A stretch of DNA of 64,000 nucleotides. Origin: Caldicellulosiruptoraceae bacterium PP1. GTDB taxonomy: Bacteria > Bacillota > Thermoanaerobacteria > Caldicellulosiruptorales > Caldicellulosiruptoraceae. The position numbers were made by a program, and so were the translations under genes. The stretch lies in assembly GCA_041320695.1 (NCBI GenBank), contig JBGGOQ010000001.1:1-64000 (forward strand), read 5' to 3'. A model generated the notes under the pieces. The model had not been told where the DNA came from and did not search any database. It saw nothing but the letters and a program-made list of their open reading frames with translations. This document shows positions 55,673-63,766 of this stretch, piece after piece; positions within the stretch are counted from its first letter, which is position 1; every line of letters starts with the position of its first letter.

Positions 55673-58034
55673 CCATAATAACGTTTATATCATTTACATT
55701 ATGCAACATTTCGTAAGGTATTTTTATACCATTTATTTCAGTGTCATTTATAATTATTTTTTTAACTCCTTTATTAACCTTATTAAGATTTTGGAATTTT
55801 ATGTTAAGGAGTTTATCTCTATAATATCTACTGACTTCAAACTCAGTCCAATCCTTTGGAATACATGGATCTATAAAAATACCATCATAATCAGGTCTAA
55901 TACCAATAATATATTGACTAAGCCCTACAAAAGCCCAAGAAGCTGTACCAGTAAGCCATGGATTTCTACCGCGGCCAAATTCAAATGGATGTTCTTTACC
56001 TGTTATAAATTGACAATATACATATGGTTCAATATAATATTTGTCTGCAATTTCATTTTTTGCAGCTGGTAAGTATGAAAGATAGTATTCAAATGCTTTA
56101 TCTCCTCTTCCAAGCATAGCCTCTGCAATAACAACCCAAGTATTAGTATGTGAGAAAATCGAAGCATTTTCTTTTAGAGCTGGTGGGAAGGAGGTAACTG
56201 CACCAATTTCTTCATTATATTTAGTGAAAGCTGGATAATTTTTAACAACACCATGTTCACTTGCAAGATATTTTGCAACACTATCCATAGCTTTTACTGC
56301 TCTATCATCATTCAAATAAGCTTCGCTAATTACAGACCATGTTTGTGAATTCAAGAAAATGATAGATTGTTCGCTATCTTTTGAACCTAACTTTTTGCCA
56401 CTATCAAGATAACCTCTGACAAACCATTCGCCATCCCATGCATATTTATCAAGATTTTCTTTAATAGTTTTTCTATAAATTTCAAAATGTTCTGCATCTT
56501 CGGTTTTATTTAAGAAGTTTGCAAGTCTTATAAATTCAACAAGAGCTTTATGATATAGCATTGAGGACCAAACACTTTCACCTTTTCCTTTTAGATTAAT
56601 ACAGTCATTCCAATCAGCATTTAATCCTAATGTTATACCATGAGGGCCTAATTTTCTCCATGAGAATTCAAGAGCAGCTTTAAGGTGGTTATATACTGTA
56701 TCTGAACCTTCATCAGCATATTCAACTGTTTCTTCAAGAAAATCTATATCACCAGTTTCTTTTAAGTATGATGTAACCGAAAGAATAAGCCAGAGATGGT
56801 CATCAGAGAAAATATGTCTTGGATCATCGGGAATATTATGCCTCCCTTGTTTCCAAGTTAAAGGTTGAACTCCATGCATAGCATATCCTTCACTTAGTTG
56901 AGCTCGTAATAATTCTTTTATTCTTGTTTTAGATTCATTAGGTATTGAATGAATAACACTTAATATATCTTGGTTTGTATCTCTAAAACCAAGACCATCT
57001 CTTCCACCTGCTTCTATAAATGAAGCTGATCTAGACCAGTTAAATGTAATATGTGTTTGATATTGATTCCAAATGTTAGCCATTGTATTGAACAATTCAT
57101 TTTGGGTCTTAAAAGTAAATTTTGATAATCTATTATTCCAATACTCATAAACATTTGATAAATCTTTTAGAACATTATCAAAATTGCTGTAATATTCTTT
57201 AACCTTTTTTCCTATTGTTTTAGCATCACCAACACCAACAATATAAGCTCCATTTATTTCTTTACCAGGTTCAAGTATTAATTTGCTTTGAGTAGCTCCA
57301 CAAGGATTACCACCAACAGCAATAGAATTAGAGCATTTTCCATTAACAACAGCAAGAGGTTTTGACTCATCATTGTAATTACCAATAAATTTATCTCTTT
57401 CTGTATCAAATGATTCTACTTTAAATGTTGATGCCAAAAATGCTTTTGGACTATTGTGTGTAACAAATTTAACTGTATAATCAACAACATCGTCTTGATA
57501 GTCCATCATACATGTATATAATATGTACTGAAAGTTTATTAGATCTTGCATGATATCCCAAAAACAAAATTCTGCATAGGAGAAAATAGATAGCTCTCTT
57601 TTCTTATGGCTGTTATTCTTAATTTTTACAGCCCAAACCTCTAAGTCTTTATCAGTGGGAACAAATAAAGTAAGCTCTGCTTTAATTCCTTTGTATTCGC
57701 TTTCAAAGATTGTATAACCAAGTCCATGTCTACAAATTGACTTAAATTTTGATAAATCTTTTCCAACCGGTTGCCAAGAGATTGACCAAAAATCGCCATC
57801 TTCGTCATCTCTAAGATATACATATCTACCAGGCCTATCCATAGGAATACTGTTGAATCTGTATCTAAGAAGTCTACCGCTTTTAGGTGATTTGTAAAAT
57901 GAATATCCACCAGCATTATTAGATATTATAGCACAATAGTTTTGAGTGCCAAGATAGTTAATCCATGGTGCTGGGGTATTTGGTGAAGTGATAACATATT
58001 CTTTTTTATTGTTATCAAAATAGCCAAATCTCAT
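55668..58034 (-). CDS. GH94 disaccharide phosphorylase, cellobiose phosphorylase-like
   Basis: GH94 enzymes split a beta-linked disaccharide with phosphate to give alpha-glucose-1-phosphate and a free sugar, saving ATP. The 788-residue protein starts MRFGYFDNNKKEYVIT and has PAPWINYLG and ISNNAGGYSFY, closely like clostridial cellobiose phosphorylase. The catalytic Asp lies in NADWNDC, with DPRHIFSDDHLWLI in the barrel. The GYAMHGVQPLTWKQGRHNIP loop looks different from the cellobiose enzymes I remember, so the exact disaccharide (cellobiose, laminaribiose or other) is open. The start at 58034 is set by GGGAGG just upstream; no signal peptide, so it is cytoplasmic. It is divergent from the decayed glycosidase gene. 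Confidence 0.85.
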   Translation of the reverse strand: MRFGYFDNNKKEYVITSPNTPAPWINYLGTQNYCAIISNNAGGYSFYKSPKSGRLLRYRFNSIPMDRPGRYVYLRDDEDGDFWSISWQPVGKDLSKFKSICRHGLGYTIFESEYKGIKAELTLFVPTDKDLEVWAVKIKNNSHKKRELSIFSYAEFCFWDIMQDLINFQYILYTCMMDYQDDVVDYTVKFVTHNSPKAFLASTFKVESFDTERDKFIGNYNDESKPLAVVNGKCSNSIAVGGNPCGATQSKLILEPGKEINGAYIVGVGDAKTIGKKVKEYYSNFDNVLKDLSNVYEYWNNRLSKFTFKTQNELFNTMANIWNQYQTHITFNWSRSASFIEAGGRDGLGFRDTNQDILSVIHSIPNESKTRIKELLRAQLSEGYAMHGVQPLTWKQGRHNIPDDPRHIFSDDHLWLILSVTSYLKETGDIDFLEETVEYADEGSDTVYNHLKAALEFSWRKLGPHGITLGLNADWNDCINLKGKGESVWSSMLYHKALVEFIRLANFLNKTEDAEHFEIYRKTIKENLDKYAWDGEWFVRGYLDSGKKLGSKDSEQSIIFLNSQTWSVISEAYLNDDRAVKAMDSVAKYLASEHGVVKNYPAFTKYNEEIGAVTSFPPALKENASIFSHTNTWVVIAEAMLGRGDKAFEYYLSYLPAAKNEIADKYYIEPYVYCQFITGKEHPFEFGRGRNPWLTGTASWAFVGLSQYIIGIRPDYDGIFIDPCIPKDWTEFEVSRYYRDKLLNIKFQNLNKVNKGVKKIIINDTEINGIKIPYEMLHNVNDINVIMG

Positions 58035-58098
58035 CAAAATACCTCCCATAATATACACATAAAGTTTACATGAAAATGAGTAATTGATTTCTTATTTA

Positions 58099-58127
58099 AT
58101 TATATCATACAATAAAATAATTGTTAA
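58099..58127 (-). promoter_or_regulatory. promoter of the GH94 gene
   Basis: Minus strand: TTAACA (58122-58127), 17 bases, exact TATAAT (58099-58104) with a TG extended -10. The 58035-58356 divergent region is otherwise very AT-rich. A TGCTATAAT near 58197 on the plus strand is a possible start for the broken gene, and I see no clear operator. Confidence 0.75.
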
Positions 58128-58356
58128 ACATATATAATTAAAATATATAAAAAAAAATATAATTATTTATAATTAACAAAACATATTGTTTCATATGCTA
58201 TAATAAACACTTTAAATTGTGCAAAATGTCAAAATAATATGCATAAAACAATTAATAATATTTCATTAAACAATAATAATATTTAATTAAAAGAATCCAA
58301 AGGGTATAAATAATATTAATAAATTTTAAAAAATAATTTTGTAAGCAGGTGGGAAT

Positions 58357-60216
58357 ATGAAAAAAAGGATTGTTTATATATTGATAATTTTTATGTTTGC
58401 TTTATTAATTTCTTTACCTTTTATTGTATGGTATTTGCAACCATATAGTTTTATGAATGTTTGGATTATAGACAAAACTGTTCCAAATGAAGACTATAGA
58501 GAACATAAAGGATTACATTGGATATTAAACAATATGAAAATAAAGAATGAATTAACAAATAGTAATTTTGATTATAAATTGGACTATTAATGTTGTTGAT
58601 GCAATACATGGTAATATTTAAATCAAAAAAAGAGTTGGTAAGTCGTATGGATTATATGATTCTGATATTTCAAATTGGACAATTGCATTTCTTGTAGGGC
58701 GTGAATTAGAACCTGATGAGGTCATTAATACAAATAAATTAAATAAGGAATTTCGCTTTAATGGTGAGTTTATTAAAAACAATAAAGGAGAAGCTACAGA
58801 AGGTTGGTTAGCATTAACTTGTGATTATCTTTTAAAATATGAAACAACAAAATATAATATGCAACACCCTGTTGCAATAGTAAGTTGGCCAACATTAGAT
58901 ATAATTAATCACAGTTCAGAGTTTAATGAACAAGGTAAAAAAGAACTTGAATATAACGATAAGGTGTCAATTGATATAAATACATTTGATTTAGGTCCTA
59001 AGAATAAAGCTGGTTTTTTTGGTGCTTATCATATATATCCAAACTATCCTGATTTTATGAATAATGAAGAAAAATATAAAGAATATAAAGATGAATTTGG
59101 AAGATTTATGTATGGTGGCTATTTAAAAGAATTTATGAGTTTAAATAAAAAATATCCTGCACTTGTAGCTGAATTTGGTTTAGCTACAGGTATGGCAAAC
59201 ATTCATTCTAATCCAGATAGATATAATCATGGTGGAATAGATGAGATAAGTCAAGGCAAAGGTATTGTAAGAATGATGAATGCGATAAAAAGAGAAGGGT
59301 ATATTGGAGGAATCATTTTCGAATGGATGGATGAATGGGCAAAAAAGTCTTGGTTTACCGAACCATTTATGATACCTTACGATAGACATATTCTTTGGCA
59401 TAATATGTTAGATCCAGAACAAAATTATGGTATTTTGGCAAATGAAAGCATTCCACCAGCAAAATCAGATATTGTAATAAGTGATGATGGAATTATAAAA
59501 AGTATTGAAATTTCATCAGACCAAAGTTTTCTATATATAAATTTAAGTTATGATAAGAATTTTGATATAAGAAACAAAGAAATAATAATAGGTATTGATA
59601 CTTATGATAGAGAAAGAGGTGATTTTAAGTATAAAAAAATATTAATATATTAGCACCATCAGGTATTGAATTTATAATAGATATAAAAGGAAAAGAAGCA
59701 CGATTATTAGCTCATCCAGGTTATAATATTGGTGATATGAAATTTTCTACCCAAAGAACTTTTAATGGAATATTTACAACTATTAATCCTGTAATAAACA
59801 AAAAAAGAATTACTATGGATGGTAAGGTAATACCAGAAATAAGACAAGATGGAAGCAAAATTTATTACGGTGATTTTTCAGATTCACATAATGGGTTTTA
59901 CATCAATGATAAAATTTATTTGAGAATACCATGGGGAAGATTAAATGTTACCGATCCATCAAGTTTTATGGTTTTAGATGATAATAAAAAATATCAAAGT
60001 TTACCAATACGTGATAAGTTTAATGTAGTAAAAACTGATGGGTTTGTTATATCAGGTATTATAATTCAGGATGAAAAAGTAATTGATATATTTCCTGGTA
60101 AAGATAAAATTCAAAAATTAATATACAAATGGAAAGGGTGGGATACTCCTTCATATAGAGAAAGACTTAAAAAAAGTTATTATATTATAAAAGATGCTTT
60201 TGCTAAGCTAAAGTAA
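58357..60216 (+). pseudogene. decayed membrane-anchored glycosidase-like gene
   Basis: The gene has a good start (CAGGTGGGAAT, ATG 58357) and an N-terminal membrane helix (IVYILIIFMFALLISLPFIV), then NVWIIDKTVPNEDYREHKGL. It breaks near 58575-58590 (frame change, probably with a large deletion), has an in-frame TAA at 58619-58621, and changes frame again in AAAAAAA at 59633-59639. The pieces read on as one protein: DSDISNWTIAFLVGRELEPD, LVAEFGLATG, GIIFEWMDEWAKKSW, then a beta-rich C-terminal part (NINILAPSGIEF..., RIPWGRLNVTDPS). The EFG and EWMDEW segments look like TIM-barrel glycosidase active-site strands. I infer a former carbohydrate enzyme; the family is not certain. Confidence 0.75.
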
Positions 60217-60223
60217 AAATTTT

Positions 60224-60252
60224 AAGGTGGAGGAAAATACTCCACCTTTTTA
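60224..60252 (+). terminator. terminator after the decayed glycosidase
   Basis: AAGGTGGAG-GAAAATA-CTCCACCTT followed by TTT. Confidence 0.85.
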
Positions 60253-60318
60253 TACTTTTTATAATATCATTATTTATTGAACTGTATATAGTATTGGTAA
60301 AAAATAGTGTATTAAATT

Positions 60319-60352
60319 ACCACCTTCAGGGCAAGCTAACCTTTGAGGTGGT
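60319..60352 (+). promoter_or_regulatory. hairpin covering the ribosome site of the second Spo0E-like gene
   Basis: ACCACCT (60319-60325) pairs with AGGTGGT (60346-60352), and an inner AGG/CCT pairs within the loop. The right arm is the ribosome site, 6 bases before the ATG. Possible translational control; no known riboswitch consensus recognised. Confidence 0.55.
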
Positions 60353-60357
60353 ATAAT

Positions 60358-60534
60358 ATGAACAAAATAAGAGTAGAAATACTATTAAAAGCAATTGAAT
60401 TATTAAAAGCTGAATTAGATCAATTGATAGGCGAAACAAAAGATTTACTTGATCCTAATATTATAAATAAGAGTCAGGAGTTAGACAAGCTATTGGTTGA
60501 GTATTACGAATTACTAAAAGAATTAAAAGAATAA
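60358..60534 (+). CDS. Spo0E-like aspartyl-phosphate phosphatase (second copy)
   Basis: A 58-residue helical-hairpin protein with the Spo0E motif SQELDKLLVEYYELL and a Leu-rich first helix (LLKAIELLKAELDQLI). Predicted to dephosphorylate Spo0A-P and restrain sporulation. ATG 60358 is used because GAGGTGG lies 6 bases before it; an upstream frame extension to 60343 would include the ribosome site. It stands alone, and its ribosome site can be folded into a hairpin, unlike the copy at 37034 which has a strong promoter and open leader. Confidence 0.8.
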   Translation: MNKIRVEILLKAIELLKAELDQLIGETKDLLDPNIINKSQELDKLLVEYYELLKELKE

Positions 60535-60572
60535 AAGTTTTAAGATGGACATAAATAGAGAGTATTGCAATG

Positions 60573-60748
60573 TTTTTTGGACAGCCTTAAGTATATTACC
60601 TATTTTCTATCAATTTTTTCAACAAAAAATCATCTTTTTAATATCTCAACATGATTCGGCTGGATTGGTGTTATATGGGTTAGCAATTTAAAAAGGCTCT
60701 ATAATAAATGTTTGAATTACCACCCCAACATTTATGATAGAGCCTTTT
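60573..60748 (-). mobile_element. possible insertion-sequence debris
   Basis: The region 60535-60854 has no intact gene. On the minus strand a GC-richer patch (60646-60687) could encode a short peptide ending NPYNTNPAESC and stop, followed by a sequence containing GGCTGTCCAAAAAA (complement of 60573-60586), which looks like a transposon end. Beside it is a 22-base-arm palindrome (60691-60748). All three are typical of eroded insertion-sequence ends, but no transposase can be named, so this is tentative. Confidence 0.3.
60691..60748. repeat. long palindrome, terminator-like
   Basis: Arms of 22 bases (60691-60712 and 60727-60748; AAAAGGCTCTAT... with one mismatch) flank a 14-base loop. With A/T runs at both ends it can terminate transcription from either side, including that from tRNA-Trp. 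Its GGCTCTATAATAAATGTT ends also resemble insertion-sequence inverted repeats. Confidence 0.6.
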
Positions 60749-60854
60749 ATTTTATCATATTAAGTTTTTAAACAGGCTTTTTAAAGATAGCAGTAAGATT
60801 GCAGTAAAAATATATTAAGAAATATTTACAAAATTATTAAAACCTTAATTTTAC

Positions 60855-60930
60855 TGGCAGGGGCGGAAGGACTCGAACCCTCAGCCGACGGTTTTGGAGA
60901 CCGCTACTCTACCACTTGAGCTACGCCCCT
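60855..60930 (-). tRNA. tRNA-Trp (CCA)
   Basis: Minus-strand cloverleaf: acceptor AGGGGCG/CGCCCCT, anticodon loop CTCCAAA (CCA), T-loop TTCGAGT, discriminator G, encoded CCA at 60855-60857. Confidence 0.95.
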
Positions 60931-60943
60931 ATAAGCAATTTAT

Positions 60944-60972
60944 ATTATACTTACATTTTACTAATATGTCAA
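60944..60972 (-). promoter_or_regulatory. consensus promoter of tRNA-Trp
   Basis: Minus strand: exact TTGACA (60967-60972), 17 bases, exact TATAAT (60944-60949), between the two tRNA genes. Confidence 0.85.
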
Positions 60973-60998
60973 TAAAAATTAATTCATATATTTAAATT

Positions 60999-61075
60999 TG
61001 GCGCGCCCAGGAGGACTCGAACCCCCAACCCTCAGATCCGTAGTCTGATGCTCTATCCAATTGAGCCATGGGCGC
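60999..61075 (-). tRNA. tRNA-Arg (ACG)
   Basis: Minus-strand cloverleaf: acceptor GCGCCCA/TGGGCGC, anticodon stem TCAGA/TCTGA with loop CTACGGA (ACG, read as ICG after deamination), discriminator G, encoded CCA at 60999-61001. Confidence 0.95.
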
Positions 61076-61093
61076 TAACTTAATGCAAATAAT

Positions 61094-61122
61094 ATTATAA
61101 TATCAAAAAGATATTTTTTCAA
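61094..61122 (-). promoter_or_regulatory. promoter of tRNA-Arg
   Basis: Minus strand: TTGAAA (61117-61122), 17 bases, exact TATAAT (61094-61099). Confidence 0.8.
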
Positions 61123-61233
61123 GGAATTTTAATAACTTTGTTATCAAAAAACCATTATTTATTGATTGATTAACATAATAAAATAAGATAAGATATAAGA
61201 AAAGAACTGAAATTTGACAAGGAGCTGCTTAAA

Positions 61234-63309
61234 ATGACAAAAAAAATTATAATTTTAATTTGTATTTTTACACTGATGTTGTCATCAGTTGCTCTTAGCA
61301 ATAATTATCGGATATTTATTGATAATAAAGAAATTAAAAATATTTCAATAACAAATAAATCAAATATTATTTATGTATCTATTTATGATTTATTCAAAAA
61401 TTTAAATTATAAAATTGATTGGAATAGTAAAACAAAAGAAATTATTTTATTATCAAATTCATCAAAGATAACATTTAAGATAAATTCAAATATTGTTTTT
61501 ATAGATAAAAAACAGGTAAAAATTTCTACAAAACCAACTATAATTAACCAAAGGTCATATTTAAATATACTTGATTTATCCAATATCATTGCTTACAATG
61601 CTTTTATTGATAAAAAAAATAATAAAATATACATAAATAGAAAAGTTGCTAGCATTTCACGTAGTAATTCAAGTAAAAATAGTAGTATAGATGCTAAACA
61701 AAATACTCAAAATACTGTGAATCAAATACAAAATAATTTAACTTCAATTAATTATTCATTTGCAAACAGCACATTTCAATTAAAAGCATCTTTGGTTAAA
61801 CAAGGAAATTATAAGGTATATAAGCTGGAGAAACCAACAAGAATTGTTTTGGATATTTATGATACAAATGATATATTACTAAACAATAATATAAAAATAG
61901 ATCATAATGGAATTAAATCGATAAGACATGCAATTAATAAAGATAAAGATGGGAAAATATTTACAAGAATAGTTGTTGATGTTTACGATGATATGGCTTT
62001 AGTTAATAGTTTTAAAGCTGTTTTTGAAGGAAATAATATTAATCTTTTTATTAACTTAAATCAATTGAGTTCTTCGTCAAAGTCAATTGATACAAATATT
62101 GATGATGAAACAACAGTTGAAAAAAATGTGTATAACATTGAAGGATTTAGTGTTGAAAAGGGAAATCTATTTGAAAAGATTATAATAAATTGTTCAAGTG
62201 ACTCAGTTGCTACAATTAATGAAATTGCTAATAGTAATTATATTGTTTTAAGAATAAAAGATGCATTATTTAAAACATTAACTCAAGCAGTATATGATTA
62301 TAATGATGAATATATTGACTTTATAGGAATTAATCAAAACTATGAACAAAAAATAACCGAATTTATTATTTCAAAAAAGTCTAATTACTTTGTATTAGAC
62401 AAGACTTCTTTTGGTTACCAATTAATTTTAACAAACAATTTACCAATAATTAGACCGCTTGACCAAAGTAAATTACTAGTTGATAATGCTTTAGTTAGTT
62501 CTGTTATTTGTGATGTATACTATAGTAAGATTATTTTTAAGTCCACAAATGACATAATAATTTCAAATGCAGTATATAGCTTAAATGAATATATAACTAC
62601 AATAGAAAAAGTTTATGATAAAGGGGTCTACAATGCCACCATTTATCTCAAACCTGATGTCGTTGCTCAAAAGACAATAAATCAAAATAATATTGTGATT
62701 ACTTTTAATAAAAAGCAGAATAAAAAATTTGTGATTTACTTAGATCCAGGCCATGGAGGAAAAGATCCAGGTGCAATCTATAAAAAAATAATTAATGGGA
62801 AAACAGTAGCAACATATAACGAAAAAGATTTTAACCTTGATATATCTCTAAGATTAAAACAGGAACTTTTAAAATTAGGATATGAGGTATATATGACAAG
62901 AGAAGATGATAGATATATTGATCTTTACGAAAGAACAGATATGGCTAATAAGAAAAATGCTGATTTGTTTATTAGTATACACAATAATGCCCATGATTCA
63001 GATAAAGTAAGCGGGACAATGGTATTATATAAAAATAGCTCAAATACTAATTTAGTTATTGACAACAAACAATTTGCTAATATTGTACTAAATGAGATTA
63101 TAAACTATACATTAATGCAAAACAAAGGAATAATTGAAAGACCTAACCTTGCTGTCTTACGGACCTCTAATATGTCAGCAGTATTGGTTGAGGTTGCATA
63201 TGGAACTAATCAAAATGACTTAGACAAGTTACTATCTGATGACTTTAAAAATAATGTTGCAAAAGCAATTGCAACAGCTGTTGAAAAAATATTTATTAAT
63301 AGAAAATAA
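61234..63309 (+). CDS. secreted N-acetylmuramoyl-L-alanine amidase with wall-binding domains
   Basis: A 691-residue exported enzyme that cuts the amide between MurNAc and the stem peptide. It has a signal peptide (about 1-22, TKKIIILICIFTLMLSSVALS) and a copper-amine-oxidase-N-like domain (about 28-130). A low-complexity Ser/Asn linker follows, then AMIN-type domains (from about 170) and a C-terminal Amidase_3 domain. Zinc ligands are visible: His in LDPGHGGKDPGA, Glu in YNEKDFNLDIS, His in SIHNNAH, and the catalytic Glu in AVLVEVAYGTN. GACAAGGAG precedes the ATG. Its role could be cell separation or spore/mother-cell lysis; context does not decide. Confidence 0.92.
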   Translation: MTKKIIILICIFTLMLSSVALSNNYRIFIDNKEIKNISITNKSNIIYVSIYDLFKNLNYKIDWNSKTKEIILLSNSSKITFKINSNIVFIDKKQVKISTKPTIINQRSYLNILDLSNIIAYNAFIDKKNNKIYINRKVASISRSNSSKNSSIDAKQNTQNTVNQIQNNLTSINYSFANSTFQLKASLVKQGNYKVYKLEKPTRIVLDIYDTNDILLNNNIKIDHNGIKSIRHAINKDKDGKIFTRIVVDVYDDMALVNSFKAVFEGNNINLFINLNQLSSSSKSIDTNIDDETTVEKNVYNIEGFSVEKGNLFEKIIINCSSDSVATINEIANSNYIVLRIKDALFKTLTQAVYDYNDEYIDFIGINQNYEQKITEFIISKKSNYFVLDKTSFGYQLILTNNLPIIRPLDQSKLLVDNALVSSVICDVYYSKIIFKSTNDIIISNAVYSLNEYITTIEKVYDKGVYNATIYLKPDVVAQKTINQNNIVITFNKKQNKKFVIYLDPGHGGKDPGAIYKKIINGKTVATYNEKDFNLDISLRLKQELLKLGYEVYMTREDDRYIDLYERTDMANKKNADLFISIHNNAHDSDKVSGTMVLYKNSSNTNLVIDNKQFANIVLNEIINYTLMQNKGIIERPNLAVLRTSNMSAVLVEVAYGTNQNDLDKLLSDDFKNNVAKAIATAVEKIFINRK

Positions 63310-63344
63310 AATAATAAAAGTAAGGGAAAACTAAAAAAACATTA

Positions 63345-63382
63345 GAAATTGAATCTTGTAAAAAGATTCAATTTCTTTTTTT
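63345..63382 (+). terminator. terminator after the amidase gene
   Basis: Perfect 13-bp stem GAAATTGAATCTT / AAGATTCAATTTC with loop GTAAA, followed by T residues. Confidence 0.9.
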
Positions 63383-63387
63383 ATATA

Positions 63388-63415
63388 TTGACTTTTGATT
63401 GAAAAAGTATATAAT
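63388..63415 (+). promoter_or_regulatory. promoter of the CstR-like repressor gene
   Basis: TTGACT (63388-63393), 16 bases, exact TATAAT (63410-63415). Confidence 0.75.
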
Positions 63416-63424
63416 AATAATTGA

Positions 63425-63442
63425 ATACGGGTATAGGGTATA
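63425..63442 (+). promoter_or_regulatory. tandem GGGTATA, probable repressor operator
   Basis: Two adjacent copies of GGGTATA (63429-63435 and 63436-63442), preceded by ATAC, lie just downstream of the expected transcription start. CsoR/CstR-family operators are built around G-tracts with flanking TA, so this is the likely autoregulatory site. Confidence 0.55.
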
Positions 63443-63455
63443 AGGAGTTGATTTA

Positions 63456-63725
63456 ATGAGTGAATATTCTAATGAGAAGGAAAATATTCTTGTTAGATTA
63501 AGAAAAATCGAAGGTCAAATTAAAGGTATTCAAAAAATGATTGAAAATGAAAAATCTTGTAATGAAGTTCTTACTCAAATTGCTGCTGCTAGGTCTGCAC
63601 TTAACAAAGTAGGAACTATTATACTTGAAAAATATTCAAAAGCTTGTCTTTCCGAATTCAAAGAAACACAAGAGCAAAAAAATGTTGATGAATTGGTTGA
63701 AACCTTAATAAGGTTTATTAAATAA
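63456..63725 (+). CDS. CsoR/FrmR-family repressor, probably CstR-like (persulfide type)
   Basis: An 89-residue all-helical repressor of the DUF156 (CsoR/RcnR/FrmR/CstR) family: RLRKIEGQIKGIQKMIE, QIAAARSALNKVGTIILE. Copper-sensing CsoR uses Cys-His-Cys. Here the two cysteines are kept (Cys35, Cys64), but the His position (four before the second Cys) is Tyr60. This matches sulfide/persulfide-sensing CstR, which lacks the His, rather than a Cu(I) sensor. AAGGAG precedes the ATG. A thioredoxin gene follows 41 bases later. Confidence 0.85.
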   Translation: MSEYSNEKENILVRLRKIEGQIKGIQKMIENEKSCNEVLTQIAAARSALNKVGTIILEKYSKACLSEFKETQEQKNVDELVETLIRFIK

Positions 63726-63766
63726 AAAAATAGGGTAAAAATAAATTTGAAAGGAGTTGTGGCATT

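Noticed and set aside
58035-58356. Repeated ATT/AAT-rich words in the divergent region as operator or CRISPR-like repeats
   Set aside because: They are low-complexity AT sequence without regular period or spacers.
60319-60352. Riboswitch ahead of the second Spo0E-like gene (CAGGGCAA recalls c-di-GMP-I motifs)
   Set aside because: The element is only 34 bases and lacks the second helix and tetraloop/receptor parts of that class; kept only as a ribosome-site hairpin.
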